From: Nesterenkonia halophila
Lineage (GTDB): Bacteria; Actinomycetota; Actinomycetes; Actinomycetales; Micrococcaceae
Direction: 5' to 3'
NCBI RefSeq assembly: GCF_009467795.1
Contig: NZ_WIAX01000006.1
Span: forward strand, 1-64,000
DNA length: 64,000 bases
The notes under the pieces were generated by a model. It was not told the DNA's origin. It was given only the letters and a program-made list of their open reading frames with translations, and ran no database searches. Shown one piece after another: positions 40,922 through 49,796 of this stretch. Made by a program: the position numbers and the translations under genes. Every line of letters begins with the position of its first letter. The stretch's first letter is position 1.

Positions 40922-41230
40922 GTCAGTTCCTTCCCCACCAGGTGCGTCCTGCCGGTCGACGGCGCGACGGCGCGACGGCGTCGGCGCCGAGCTGCGCGGG
41001 CGCCTCGGCGCTGACGGTACGTGGCGAGTCTCGGCGTCAGCTGTGCACCGTCTGAACGTCCGACGGCGGTCCGCTGGAGCCGCGGGGGATCACGATCGAC
41101 CCGGCGATCGACCGCCCCGACCGCCGTCGGGCCTGCTAGGCTCCGCCACGGAACACCGAGGATGGCGCCGCGGCGACCACCGGTGATCCGTCGAGGCGAC
41201 GACGCAGCGAGGCAGCGAGGAGAGACCTGC
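40922..41230. other. Divergent intergenic region between GT4 and galE
   Basis: About 309 bp without a gene. It holds three tandem copies of CGACGGCG (40957-40980) near the GT4 side and the galE -10 box TAGGCT at 41137-41142. I could not identify a convincing promoter for the GT4 gene. Nothing else is evident. Confidence 0.6.
41137..41142 (+). promoter_or_regulatory. -10 box TAGGCT of galE
   Basis: TAGGCT lies about 88 nt before the galE ATG, leaving a leader of about 80 nt with a GGAGAG ribosome site. Confidence 0.45.
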
Positions 41231-42169
41231 ATGAAGGTGCTGGTGACCGGAGGAGCCGGCTACATCGGAGGCGTGGTGGCACAGCAGTTGCTCGCCGGCG
41301 ACCACGAGGTGGTGATCCTCGACGACCTCTCCACCGGCCATGACGACGCCGTGCTGGCGGGAGCGCAGTGGCACGAGGGCAGCATCGCCGCCGCCGGCGA
41401 GGTGCTGGACTCCAGCTTCGACGCGGTCATCCATCTGGCGGCGAAGTCCCTGGTGGGCGAGTCCGTCCAGCACCCCGAGCGGTACTGGCACGGCAACATC
41501 GTGGCCTCGCTGGCGCTGATCGACGCCGTCCGCGCCGCGGGCGTGCCGCGGTTCATCTTCTCCTCGACCGCGGCGGTCTACGGCACGCCCGTCAGCGACG
41601 CGATCACCGAGGACCATCCGACCGCCCCGATCAACCCCTACGGCGCCTCGAAGCTGGCCATCGACCACATGCTCGCCGCCGAGGCGACCGCCCACGGGCT
41701 GGCCGCGGCGAGCCTGCGCTACTTCAACGTCGGCGGCGCCAGCGACGGGCTCTCCGAGCGCCATGACCCGGAGACGCACCTGATCCCGAATCTGCTCCGG
41801 GCCGCGGCCGGCGGCGGCGAGCCGGCGAAGCTCTTCGGGACCGACTACCCGACGCATGACGGCACCGCGGTGCGCGACTACATCCACGTGCTCGACCTCG
41901 CCGACGCGCATCTGCGCGCGATGGAGCAGATCCGGCCGGGCACCCACGAGGTGTTCAACCTCGGCACCGGCGTGGGCTCCAGCGTGCGCGAGGTCCTCGA
42001 CGCCGTCGAGACCGTCACCGGTCGTCGGGTGCCGGTGACCGAGGAGGGCCGCCGCCCCGGCGATCCGGCCACGCTGGTCGCCTCCGGGGAGAAGGCCCGC
42101 GAGGTGCTGGGCTGGACGCCGCGGCGCGCCCTGGTCGACATCGTCCGCGACGCCTGGGATCACCTCTGA
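41231..42169 (+). CDS. galE: UDP-glucose 4-epimerase
   Basis: GalE, 312 aa, interconverts UDP-glucose and UDP-galactose (or the N-acetyl forms) using tightly bound NAD. Extended SDR features: TGGAGYIGGVVAQQL with the glycine-rich NAD site, DDLSTGH, FDAVIHLAAKSLVGESVQ, FSSTAAVYG, the catalytic Tyr and Lys in NPYGASKLAIDH, SLRYFNVGGA, and GTAVRDYIHVLDLADAH. It is somewhat shorter than E. coli GalE (338 aa), as is usual for actinobacteria. Likely supplies galactose for the surface polymer made by neighbouring glycosyltransferases. Confidence 0.95.
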   Translation: MKVLVTGGAGYIGGVVAQQLLAGDHEVVILDDLSTGHDDAVLAGAQWHEGSIAAAGEVLDSSFDAVIHLAAKSLVGESVQHPERYWHGNIVASLALIDAVRAAGVPRFIFSSTAAVYGTPVSDAITEDHPTAPINPYGASKLAIDHMLAAEATAHGLAAASLRYFNVGGASDGLSERHDPETHLIPNLLRAAAGGGEPAKLFGTDYPTHDGTAVRDYIHVLDLADAHLRAMEQIRPGTHEVFNLGTGVGSSVREVLDAVETVTGRRVPVTEEGRRPGDPATLVASGEKAREVLGWTPRRALVDIVRDAWDHL

Positions 42170-42200
42170 GCCGACCCCGGTGCTGAGCCGACTCCGGCGC
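42167..42200. repeat. 17-bp tandem repeat starting at the galE stop codon
   Basis: TGAGCCGACCCCGGTGC is followed by a copy differing at two positions and a degenerate third start (TGAACCGCAC). The first TGA is the galE stop codon. Confidence 0.75.
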
Positions 42201-42243
42201 TGAACCGCACGCGGCGTCGTCGCGATGCGCCGCCGCGGGGCGT

Positions 42244-43233
42244 TCAGCCCTTCCGGGCGGCGACGGCGGCGTCGTAGAGCTCGCGGGAGGTCGCCCCGTG
42301 CGCGGCGGCGACCTCCTTGGCCGCGGCCTTGACCTTCTCTCCCGCCTCGGCCCGGCGCAGCACCTCGGCCACCAGGTCCTCGTGGGAGGGCGCCGCCTGC
42401 TCCGCGGCGCCGCCGATGACCAGCACCACCTCGCCGCGCAGCTGCCGGGAGGAGATCTGCTCGGCCAGCTCGGCGAGGCTGCCGCGCAGCACCTCCTCGT
42501 GCTTCTTGGTCAGTTCCCGGCACATCGCCGCGCCGCGTCCGCCGCCGAGCTGCTCGGCGCATTCGGCCAGCGTGGCCGCCGTGCGATGCGGGGACTCGAA
42601 GAGCACCGTGGTCCATTCCTCGGTGGCCAGCCGATGCAGCAGCCGACGGCGCTCGGCGCCCTTGCGCGGCATGAAGCCGGCGAAGGTGAACCGGTCGGTG
42701 GGCAGTCCGGAGAGCGCCAGGGCGGTGGGCACCGCCGAGGCTCCGGGGGCGGCGGTGACCTCCACCCCCGCCTCGACGGCGGCGGCGACCAGCCGGAATC
42801 CGGGGTCGGAGACGGCCGGCATCCCGGCGTCGGAGACCACCAGCACCCGGGCGCCGGCGGCGGCGCGCTCGACCACCTCCGCGGCGCGGGAGGCTTCGTT
42901 GTGCTCGTGCAGGCTGACCAGCCGCCCGGTCGGGCGCACGCCCAGCGCCTGGCACAGGTGCCGGGTGCGACGGGTGTCCTCGGCGGCGACGACCTCGGCG
43001 CTGGCCAGCAGCGCGCGCAGCCGCGGGCTGGCGTCGGAGAGATTGCCGATGGGGGTCGCGGCGAGCACCAGCGGCACGTCCCAGAGGCCGGCGGGGACGG
43101 CGACGGCGGAGGTTCCGTGCTCGTCCTCGGCAGCGTCCTCGGAGGCGTCGTCGGCGCGGTCGGCCGGGGCGTCCTCCGGGGCGTCGTCCTGCGGTCCGCC
43201 CCGGAGCTCGTCCTGCGCGTCGTGGTCGGACAT
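42244..43233 (-). CDS. rsmI: 16S rRNA (cytidine(1402)-2'-O)-methyltransferase
   Basis: RsmI, 329 aa, 2'-O-methylates C1402 of 16S rRNA at the decoding centre. The fold is a tetrapyrrole-methylase type: LVLAATPIGNLSDASPRLRALL, VAAEDTRRTRHL, SLHEHNEASRA, VLVVSDAGMPAVSDPGFRLV, the SAM-binding PGASAVPTALALSGLPTDRFTFAGFMPRK, and FESPHRTAATL. About 45 acidic residues precede the domain. ATG 43233 is preferred because GGAGG lies 8 nt before it; 43248 is an alternative. A GTG at 43338 is too close to the TATGCT -10 box to be used. Divergent from pmt, as in mycobacteria (Rv1003/Rv1002c). Confidence 0.95.
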   Translation of the reverse strand: MSDHDAQDELRGGPQDDAPEDAPADRADDASEDAAEDEHGTSAVAVPAGLWDVPLVLAATPIGNLSDASPRLRALLASAEVVAAEDTRRTRHLCQALGVRPTGRLVSLHEHNEASRAAEVVERAAAGARVLVVSDAGMPAVSDPGFRLVAAAVEAGVEVTAAPGASAVPTALALSGLPTDRFTFAGFMPRKGAERRRLLHRLATEEWTTVLFESPHRTAATLAECAEQLGGGRGAAMCRELTKKHEEVLRGSLAELAEQISSRQLRGEVVLVIGGAAEQAAPSHEDLVAEVLRRAEAGEKVKAAAKEVAAAHGATSRELYDAAVAARKG

Positions 43234-43339
43234 GGCGGCGGCCTCCATCGGCGGACGGGGTGCGGGAGCGTTCCGGAGATGCGTCGGCGACGTCGCGACC
43301 GTCCGGAGTGGGAGCGCCGAGGTCTCGGAGCTCGCCACG

Positions 43340-43346
43340 TAGCATA
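43340..43346. promoter_or_regulatory. Overlapping divergent -10 boxes for pmt and rsmI
   Basis: TAGCATA holds TAGCAT (plus, 43340-43345), 7 nt before the pmt GTG. It also holds TATGCT (minus, 43346-43341), which faces rsmI. Five bases are shared, so polymerase can bind in only one direction at a time. Confidence 0.6.
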
Positions 43347-43352
43347 CCCACC

Positions 43353-45002
43353 GTGACCCGCCAGACTCCCATCGTCGCCGCGACGGATCGCGCGACGTCG
43401 ACCGAGGCCGCCCTCGGCGCCCGGCGCGCCCGGCTGATCCGTCGACTGGGCGCCGAGCCCTTCCGTCCGGGCCTGTGGGGCGTCTGGATCCCGGCGCTGG
43501 TGACGATGCTCGCCGCCGCGCTGCGCGTGCCCGGGCTGGCGCGTCCGCATGAGCTCATCTTCGACGAGACCTACTACGCCAAGGATGCCTACGCCCTGCT
43601 GCAGGCCGGCTACGAGCTCTCCTGGCCGGAGGAGGCCGACGAGGCCTTCCTCGCCGGGGCCCCGGCCCCGGAGGACGAAGCCTCCTTCGTGGTCCACCCG
43701 CCGCTGGGCAAGTGGCTCATCGCGCTGGGCATCCGCGCCGTGGGGGCGGATTCGGCCGTCGGATGGCGGATCGCCTCAGTGGTCGCCGGGGTGCTGACCG
43801 TGCTGCTGGTCGCCCTGATCGCGCAGCGGATGTTCCGCTCGGTCTTCCTGGGCGGGGTCGCCGGCGTGCTGCTGGCGGTGGAGGGCCACCACCTGGTGAT
43901 GAGCCGGGCGGCGCTGCTCGACATCTTCCTCTCGCTGTTCGTGCTCGCGGCCTTCGGCGCACTGCTGGCCGACCGCTGGCAGGGACGACGACGGCTGGCC
44001 GCGCTGCTGGCCCGTGCCCCGGAGGCCGGGGGCGGGGACGGCGGCTGTGCCGGAAGCGGGCGCGGTCCGCTGCTGCTCTGGCGCCCGTGGCGGCTGGCCG
44101 CCGCCGTGCTCCTGGGCTGCGCGACGTCGGTGAAGCTCTCGGCGCTGGCCTTCGTCGCCGTCTTCGGCGTGCTGGTCGTGCTCTGGGATCTGCAGGCCCG
44201 CCGCGCGGCCGGGCTGCGCGGCTGGTCGAGCGCCGGGCTGCGAGACGGGCTGCTGGCCGTGGTCACCGTGCTGCCGCTGGCCGCGGTCACCTATGTGATC
44301 ACCTGGACCGGATGGCTGGTCACCTCCGGCGGCTGGGGGAGGACCTGGCATCTGACGCATCCGGCCGAGGGCCTCGGGCAGCTGGTGCCCGGGCCGCTGC
44401 GGTCGCTGTGGCATTACCACGTCTCCATCCTCGAGTTCCACGAAGGGCTCAGCGACGGGCACGACTACGCCTCCTCGCCCTGGACGTGGCCGTTCATGGG
44501 ACGTCCGGTGTCGATGCACTACGAGTCGATCGAGGCCGGGTCGTCGGGATGCGGGGAGGCGGCGTGCTCGCAGGCGGTGCTCGACCTGGCGAACCCGGTG
44601 ATCTGGTGGGGCGGGCTGGTCGCCCTGCTGGTCGTCGTCGCCCTGTGGCTGGGACGTCGGGACTGGCGCCACGGGGCGATCCTCTCCGGCGTCCTCGCCG
44701 GATGGGCGGTCTGGCTGTTCTTCCCCGCCCGGACGATGTTCTTCTTCTACACCGTCGCCTACGAGCCCTTCCTGATCCTGGCGCTCGTCGCCGTCGCAGC
44801 CCTGGTGATGCGCCGCGGAGCCGCCCGCGCCGGCAGGCGTCGACCGGGGCGCGCGGGGTCGTCTCAGCGTGCGGCGGCGCTCGTGCTGGCCTTCGTCCTG
44901 CTGGCGACGGCGGCCTCGATCTTCTTCCATCCGCTCTGGACCGCGGAGCTGATCCCGACGGACCAGTGGCAGTGGCGCATGTGGCTGGAGTCCTGGGTGT
45001 GA
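43353..45002 (+). CDS. pmt: Protein O-mannosyltransferase (GT39, phospholipid carrier-dependent glycosyltransferase)
   Basis: Polytopic membrane enzyme of 549 aa that transfers mannose from polyprenyl-phosphate-mannose to secreted proteins. The first extracellular loop has HELIFDETYYAKDAYALLQAGYELSW with the catalytic Asp-Glu, as in GT39. About ten helices follow (such as IASVVAGVLTVLLVALIAQ, AVLLGCATSVKLSALAFVAVFGVLVVLW). A loop with WHYHVSILEFHEGL and the C-terminal FFPARTMFFFYTVAYEPFLILALVAVAAL are typical PMT_4TMC features. GTG 43353 is set by the leaderless -10 box. ManA at the start of the window supplies mannose. Confidence 0.93.
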   Translation: MTRQTPIVAATDRATSTEAALGARRARLIRRLGAEPFRPGLWGVWIPALVTMLAAALRVPGLARPHELIFDETYYAKDAYALLQAGYELSWPEEADEAFLAGAPAPEDEASFVVHPPLGKWLIALGIRAVGADSAVGWRIASVVAGVLTVLLVALIAQRMFRSVFLGGVAGVLLAVEGHHLVMSRAALLDIFLSLFVLAAFGALLADRWQGRRRLAALLARAPEAGGGDGGCAGSGRGPLLLWRPWRLAAAVLLGCATSVKLSALAFVAVFGVLVVLWDLQARRAAGLRGWSSAGLRDGLLAVVTVLPLAAVTYVITWTGWLVTSGGWGRTWHLTHPAEGLGQLVPGPLRSLWHYHVSILEFHEGLSDGHDYASSPWTWPFMGRPVSMHYESIEAGSSGCGEAACSQAVLDLANPVIWWGGLVALLVVVALWLGRRDWRHGAILSGVLAGWAVWLFFPARTMFFFYTVAYEPFLILALVAVAALVMRRGAARAGRRRPGRAGSSQRAAALVLAFVLLATAASIFFHPLWTAELIPTDQWQWRMWLESWV

Positions 45003-45015
45003 GTCGCTCGGCCGA

Positions 45016-45021
45016 TAGAGT
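45016..45021 (+). promoter_or_regulatory. -10 box TAGAGT of the acyl-CoA synthetase gene (leaderless)
   Basis: TAGAGT ends 7 nt before GTG 45029. Confidence 0.55.
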
Positions 45022-45028
45022 GGCGACT

Positions 45029-46930
45029 GTGACTGCTGACGCCCCGATCACCGAGGCCGCCACCGAACAGGTGGCGCATCCTGACCCGGCGACCAACGTG
45101 ACCGACGGGGTCCTCGCCCTGTGCGAGAGGGACCCCCGATGCCCCGTCTACGCGGTGCCCAACGGCGTCGGCGGCTGGGTGGACGTGACCATCGACAGCT
45201 TCGTGGGACAGGTGCGTCATACTGCTCGAGGGCTGATCGGCCTCGGCGTGGGCGTCGGCGACCGTGTGGTGGTCATGGCCCCGACCAGCTACTGGTGGGC
45301 GGTGATCGATCAGGCGATCTGGTTCGCCGGCGGCGTCTCGGTCCCGATCTACGAGACCAGCTCCCCGCAACAGGTGGCCGACGTCGTCCGCCATGCGGCG
45401 CCGCGACTGGCGCTGGTCGGCGGCGCGGAGATCGCCGAGACGGTCCGTCGCGGCGTCGAGGCCGCCGCTGGGGGACAGGGGACCGGCGAGCACGGGGCCG
45501 GTGCACCGGATCCGGACGACCGGGACCGCCCCGCCGCGGAGGCGGTCCGGGTGCTGGCCGTCGACGGCGACGAGGCGCTGCGCGCGATCGCCGCCCACGG
45601 CGACGGCGTCGACGAGGCGACGCTGGAGGCGGCCCGCTCGGCGGCGTGCCTGGACGACGTCGCCACGCTGGTCTACACCTCCGGGACCACCGGCCGCCCC
45701 AAGGGGGTGCGCATCACCCACCGCAACCTGGCCGAGGGAGCGGCGAACATCGTGCCCTTCGCCCGCGACATCCTCGGCGCAGGGCCCTCGCGCACGCTGA
45801 TCTTCCTGCCGCTGGCCCATGTGCTGGCCCGGGCGGTGCAGCTGATCTGCCTGCACCACGGCATCCAGGTCGCCCACAGTCCCGGCGCCGCCCGGCTCAC
45901 CGACGACCTGGCCAGCTTCCGCCCGGAGTGGATGCTCGCGGTGCCGCGGGTCTACGAGAAGGTCCACCATTCGCTGCAGGACGCCGCCCGCGACGCCGGC
46001 CGCGCACAGATCGCCGAGTCGGCGCGGCGCACGGCGGTGGAGTACTCGCAGGCCCGGCAGCGGCAGGCCGACGGCGGGGACGGTCCCTCGACGGCGCTGC
46101 GGGCTAAGCGCGCGCTCTACGATCGGCTGGTCTACCGCCGGCTGCGCGACCGGCTCGGCGGGCAGATCCGCTATATGGTCTGCGGCGCCTCCGCACTCAA
46201 CCCGGAGATCGCCCACTTCTTCACCGGAGCCGGCCTGCCGGTCCAGGAGGGCTACGGACTGACCGAGTCCACCGCGCCGATCACGTTGAATATCCCCGGG
46301 GCCACGCGGCTGGGCACTGTGGGGCTGCCCGTGCCGGGCAGCACCGTGCGCGTGGCCGACGACGGGGAGGTCCTGCTGCGCGGATCGGTGGTCTTCGACG
46401 GCTATCACCGCGACGAGCGGGCCACTGAGGAGGCCTTCGACGACGCCGGCTTCTTCCGCACCGGCGACCTGGGCGCCCTGGACGAGGACGGATACCTGGC
46501 GATCACCGGCCGGAAGAAGGAGCTGCTGGTCACTGCCGGGGGCAAGAACATCCACCCGGCGCCGTTGGAGGAGCGGATCCGGCTGTGCCCGCTGGTGGCG
46601 CATGCGGTCGTCGTCGGCGACGATCGGCCGTTCGTGGCCGCGCTGATCACCCTCGACGCCGAGGCAGTGGCCTCCTGGAGCGCCGCGGCCGGCCACGAGG
46701 AGATGAGTCTGAGCGAGGCCGCCGAGCATTCCGCAGTGCGCGTGCAGGTGCAGCAGGCCGTGGACGCGGCCAACGAGGCGGTCTCGCGAGCCGAGTCGGT
46801 GCGGACCTTCCGGATCCTGCCGCTGGAGTTCAGCGAGGAGACCGGACACGTGACGCCCTCGCAGAAGCTGCAGCGGCACCGGGTGATCGCCGACTGCGCC
46901 GAGGAGATCGAGGCGATCTACTCCCGCTGA
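45029..46930 (+). CDS. Long-chain fatty acid-CoA ligase (AMP-binding)
   Basis: Adenylate-forming enzyme of 633 aa activating long-chain fatty acids as acyl-AMP and acyl-CoA. Motifs in order: VVVMAPTSYWWAVIDQAIWFAGG, the P-loop LVYTSGTTGRPKGVRITHRNL, PLAHVLARAVQLICLHHG, the A5 region VQEGYGLTESTAPITLN, FRTGDLGALDEDGYLAITGRKKEL (A7-A8) and the A10 Lys in TPSQKLQRH. An acidic insert near 150-175 is variable. The sequence is closest in layout to FadD15-type ligases. Its own promoter separates it from pmt. GTG start from the -10 box. Confidence 0.93.
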   Translation: MTADAPITEAATEQVAHPDPATNVTDGVLALCERDPRCPVYAVPNGVGGWVDVTIDSFVGQVRHTARGLIGLGVGVGDRVVVMAPTSYWWAVIDQAIWFAGGVSVPIYETSSPQQVADVVRHAAPRLALVGGAEIAETVRRGVEAAAGGQGTGEHGAGAPDPDDRDRPAAEAVRVLAVDGDEALRAIAAHGDGVDEATLEAARSAACLDDVATLVYTSGTTGRPKGVRITHRNLAEGAANIVPFARDILGAGPSRTLIFLPLAHVLARAVQLICLHHGIQVAHSPGAARLTDDLASFRPEWMLAVPRVYEKVHHSLQDAARDAGRAQIAESARRTAVEYSQARQRQADGGDGPSTALRAKRALYDRLVYRRLRDRLGGQIRYMVCGASALNPEIAHFFTGAGLPVQEGYGLTESTAPITLNIPGATRLGTVGLPVPGSTVRVADDGEVLLRGSVVFDGYHRDERATEEAFDDAGFFRTGDLGALDEDGYLAITGRKKELLVTAGGKNIHPAPLEERIRLCPLVAHAVVVGDDRPFVAALITLDAEAVASWSAAAGHEEMSLSEAAEHSAVRVQVQQAVDAANEAVSRAESVRTFRILPLEFSEETGHVTPSQKLQRHRVIADCAEEIEAIYSR

Positions 46931-47040
46931 GCTCGCCGGACGGTCCCGTCCCTCCCCGTCCAGTGGGGCGGGGACACCACCCGTCCCCGTCGTGTTCCGA
47001 TGTCCCGGTCCAACTGGACGAGGCCCGGCGAACAGCACGG

Positions 47041-47079
47041 GGCCGATCCGTCGGGAGGAACAGCACGGACGGATCGGCC
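47041..47079. terminator. Hairpin after the acyl-CoA synthetase gene
   Basis: Perfect 12-bp stem GGCCGATCCGTC / GACGGATCGGCC with a 15-nt loop. An 11-bp direct repeat GAACAGCACGG (47030 and 47058) overlaps it, one copy in the loop. Probably a terminator, though 110 nt after the stop. Confidence 0.5.
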
Positions 47080-47166
47080 AGAACCGAGCGGTGGTCCGGG
47101 GCCAGCTGCTCGGCGTCTCGAGGAGCCGGAATCGACGTCGTCGGCCGGGCCGGCGGCGACGGCGGC

Positions 47167-47172
47167 TAAGCT
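47167..47172 (+). promoter_or_regulatory. -10 box TAAGCT of tatD-rsmA (leaderless)
   Basis: TAAGCT ends 8 nt before GTG 47181. Confidence 0.5.
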
Positions 47173-47180
47173 GGGGTGCT

Positions 47181-48170
47181 GTGAGTGATGAAGCTGCGAG
47201 CGAGCCCGCTGTCCGCGAACCGCATCCCGTCGTGCCCGGCGAGACCCCGCCGGTCTATCGGCCCCAGGAAGCCTCTGCCCCCGAGGACGAGTCGCCTCGG
47301 CGCGATCCGGCGGAGGAGAACTCCGGCCGCCGTCGGCGTCTGGAGTACCCGCCGGCGCCCGAGCCGCTGGCAGTGTCGGTGATCGACAACCACGCTCATC
47401 TGGACTTCCGCGACGGTCAGGCGGCGGTGAGCGTCTCCGAGGCGCTGGACGCCGCAGCGTCGGTCGGCGTCGCCGGGGCGATCAACGTCGGCTACGACGT
47501 CGCTTCCAGCGAGTTCTCCGTCCGCGCCGCCCGCCAGGACCGTCGGCTCAAGGCCGCCGTCGCGCTGCACCCCAACGACGCCCCGGAGCTGGCGGCCGCC
47601 GGGACGTACGACGACGCGCTGGCCCGCATCGCCGAGCTGGCCGGCGACGAGGAGGTCGTCGCAGTCGGCGAGACCGGCCTGGACTACTTCCGCACCGGTG
47701 AGGAGGGGCGTGCCGCCCAGCGCCGCAGCTTCGCCGATCATCTGCAGCTGGCCGCCGAACAGGGCCTGCCGGTGCAGATCCACGATCGCGACGCCCACGA
47801 CGACGTCGTCGCAGTGCTGCGGGATGCCCCGCGGCTGCCCGAGGTGGTCGTCTTCCACTGCTTCTCCGGCGACGCCGAGCTCGCCCGCATCTGCACGGAG
47901 AACGGCTGGTACATGTCCTTCGCCGGCACGGTGACCTTCAAGAACGCCGAGTCGCTGCGCGAAGGGCTCGACGTCGCCGATCCCGAGCTGATCCTCGTCG
48001 AGACGGACACCCCGTTCCTCACCCCGCACCCGCACCGCGGCCGGCCCAACGCCCCGTATCTCATCCCGCAGACGATGCGGCTGATGGCCGAGCGGCGCGG
48101 CGTCGAGCTGGACGCCCTGTGCCGGCAGGTCATGGACAACACCGTCCGGGCCTACGGAGCGTGGCTGTGA
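47181..48170 (+). CDS. tatD: TatD family hydrolase / metal-dependent DNase
   Basis: TatD-type TIM-barrel hydrolase, 329 aa. Metal ligands are visible: HAHLDF near residue 73, the Glu in [12 protein letters not shown], the His in [11 protein letters not shown] and FHCFSGD, and the Asp in [26 protein letters not shown] is the usual family ending. The first ~65 residues are a Pro/Glu-rich extension absent from most TatD proteins. The family acts as a 3'-5' exonuclease in DNA repair. GTG 47181 is set by the -10 box. rsmA starts within its stop codon. Confidence 0.93.
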   Translation: MSDEAASEPAVREPHPVVPGETPPVYRPQEASAPEDESPRRDPAEENSGRRRRLEYPPAPEPLAVSVIDNHAHLDFRDGQAAVSVSEALDAAASVGVAGAINVGYDVASSEFSVRAARQDRRLKAAVALHPNDAPELAAAGTYDDALARIAELAGDEEVVAVGETGLDYFRTGEEGRAAQRRSFADHLQLAAEQGLPVQIHDRDAHDDVVAVLRDAPRLPEVVVFHCFSGDAELARICTENGWYMSFAGTVTFKNAESLREGLDVADPELILVETDTPFLTPHPHRGRPNAPYLIPQTMRLMAERRGVELDALCRQVMDNTVRAYGAWL

Positions 48171-49168
48171 GCGGCCCGGGCGACGGCGCCGCGGGCGGCG
48201 AGCTGCTCAGCGCGCCGCGGATCCGCGCCCTCGCCGAGGAGCTGGGGGTGCATCCCACCAAGCAGTGGGGGCAGAACTTCGTCGTGGACCCGAACACGAT
48301 CCGGCGGATCGTCGGCCTGGCCGAGCTCGACGGCTCCGAGCATGTGCTCGAGGTCGGCCCCGGGCTGGGGTCGCTGACGCTGGGACTGCTGGACGAGGCC
48401 GCGCAGGTCACCGCCGTGGAGATCGATCCCCGGCTCGCCGCGCGGCTGCCGGAGACGATGGAGCAGATGCGTCCCGCCGGCGCGGGGCGGCTGCGCGTGA
48501 TCCGCCAGGATGCGATGACGCTGGGGACTGACCGCGCCGACGGGCGGAGGGTCGGCGGGTCCGGCTCCGGCGGGGAGGCGCTCGCCGGCGACGACGTCGA
48601 CGCCGAGGTGGGCGCCCCGGACGTGCTGGTGGCCAACCTGCCCTACAACGTCGCGGTGCCGGTGGTGCTGCATCTGCTCCAGGTCCTGCCCAGCCTCACC
48701 AAGGGGCTGGTCATGGTCCAGGACGAAGTCGCCGACAGGCTCTGCGCGGGGCCGGGGTCGAAGATCTACGGGGTGCCCTCGGTGAAGGCCGCCTGGGACA
48801 CCTCGATGCGCAAGGCGGGAGTCGTCGGCACGCGGGTCTTCTGGCCCGAGCCGCGGATCTCCTCGGGACTGGTGCGCTTCGACCGGCGCGATCCGGCCTC
48901 GGAGACGGTGAGCCGCCAGGAGGTCTTCGCCGTCGTCGACGCCGCCTTCGCCCAGCGCCGCAAGACGCTGCGGGCGGCGCTGTCCTCGCTCGCCGGCTCG
49001 GGAGTCGACGCCGAGGAGGTGCTGCGCGCCGCCGGCGTGGATCCCCGGGCGCGCGGCGAGACGCTGGAGGTCGGCGCCTACACGCGGATCGCCGAGGCGC
49101 TGCGGGGCCGGGGCGACGACGACCCCGACGCTGAGGACGGGCCCGACCCGGAGGCGAGCGCTCCCTGA
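48167..49168 (+). CDS. rsmA: 16S rRNA (adenine(1518)/adenine(1519)-N6)-dimethyltransferase
   Basis: RsmA (KsgA), 333 aa, dimethylates two adjacent adenines in the 3' loop of 16S rRNA. SAM-binding: [48 protein letters not shown]. The catalytic NLPY motif is in [20 protein letters not shown], then [17 protein letters not shown], and the C-terminal [13 protein letters not shown]. An acidic 25-residue insert lies before the NLPY strand. GTG overlaps the tatD stop (GTGA). In mycobacteria rpfB lies between tatD and rsmA; it is absent here. Confidence 0.96.
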   Translation: MSGPGDGAAGGELLSAPRIRALAEELGVHPTKQWGQNFVVDPNTIRRIVGLAELDGSEHVLEVGPGLGSLTLGLLDEAAQVTAVEIDPRLAARLPETMEQMRPAGAGRLRVIRQDAMTLGTDRADGRRVGGSGSGGEALAGDDVDAEVGAPDVLVANLPYNVAVPVVLHLLQVLPSLTKGLVMVQDEVADRLCAGPGSKIYGVPSVKAAWDTSMRKAGVVGTRVFWPEPRISSGLVRFDRRDPASETVSRQEVFAVVDAAFAQRRKTLRAALSSLAGSGVDAEEVLRAAGVDPRARGETLEVGAYTRIAEALRGRGDDDPDAEDGPDPEASAP

Positions 49169-49169
49169 G

Positions 49170-49676
49170 ATGACCCGGCCGCCCTCGTCGACGTCGCCCC
49201 GGCGGGGCCGTGGGTGGTTCCTGCTGGCCGCGGTCTGCGGCACGCTCCACGCCGCGACGAGCCTGGTGTGGGCCGCCGGGGGCGACTGGCTGCTGGCGAC
49301 CGCCGGCGGGTTGGCGACCGCACTTGTGGAGGACGCCCCGGGGTCGGCGGCGGCCGCGCTGGGCGCCGTCGGAGCGGCGAAGCTCGCCGCCGCCTGGACG
49401 CCGCTGCTCGTCGAGCGGATGCCCGGACGGCTCCGACGCCTGCTGCGCGCCGCCGAGTGGTGCGCAGCCGTCGTGCTGCTGGCCTACGGCCTCGTCTGGC
49501 ACATGCTGCTCAGCGGCGTCGGGCTGCTCGGGCTGTTCGGCGCACCGGAGGCCCCCGTGGCGCTGGCCGGCCACCTGCTGATCTGGGGGCCGCTGTTCTC
49601 GCTGTGGGCCGCGGCGCTGCTGGCAGGCCTGGCGCGTTCGAGACTCCTCGGCGGCGATTCGCGGCCCAGTCGGTGA
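49170..49676 (+). CDS. DUF3995-like membrane protein
   Basis: Protein of 168 aa with about four helices: GWFLLAAVCGTLHAATSLVWAAGG, AAALGAVGAAKLAAAWTPLLV, WCAAVVLLAYGLVWHMLLSGV and HLLIWGPLFSLWAAALLAGLAR. HAATSLVWAAGGDWLL and the W-G-P-L-F block fit DUF3995. It begins one base after the rsmA stop and is probably cotranscribed with tatD-rsmA. Function unknown; it sits between rsmA and ispE, which are adjacent in mycobacteria. Confidence 0.75.
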   Translation: MTRPPSSTSPRRGRGWFLLAAVCGTLHAATSLVWAAGGDWLLATAGGLATALVEDAPGSAAAALGAVGAAKLAAAWTPLLVERMPGRLRRLLRAAEWCAAVVLLAYGLVWHMLLSGVGLLGLFGAPEAPVALAGHLLIWGPLFSLWAAALLAGLARSRLLGGDSRPSR

Positions 49677-49748
49677 CCTGGAGCGATTCCTCGAGAGCGG
49701 CTGGTGGTGAGCTGGACGTCGGCGCGGACGCCGTCCAGTCGCCCGCGA

Positions 49749-49754
49749 TAGAGT
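49749..49754 (+). promoter_or_regulatory. -10 box TAGAGT of ispE
   Basis: TAGAGT about 43 nt before the ispE ATG; the leader carries an AGGAGG ribosome site at 49780-49785. Confidence 0.45.
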
Positions 49755-49796
49755 GCCGGATCAGACACATCGATCTCCCAGGAGGAACTCCCCAGG

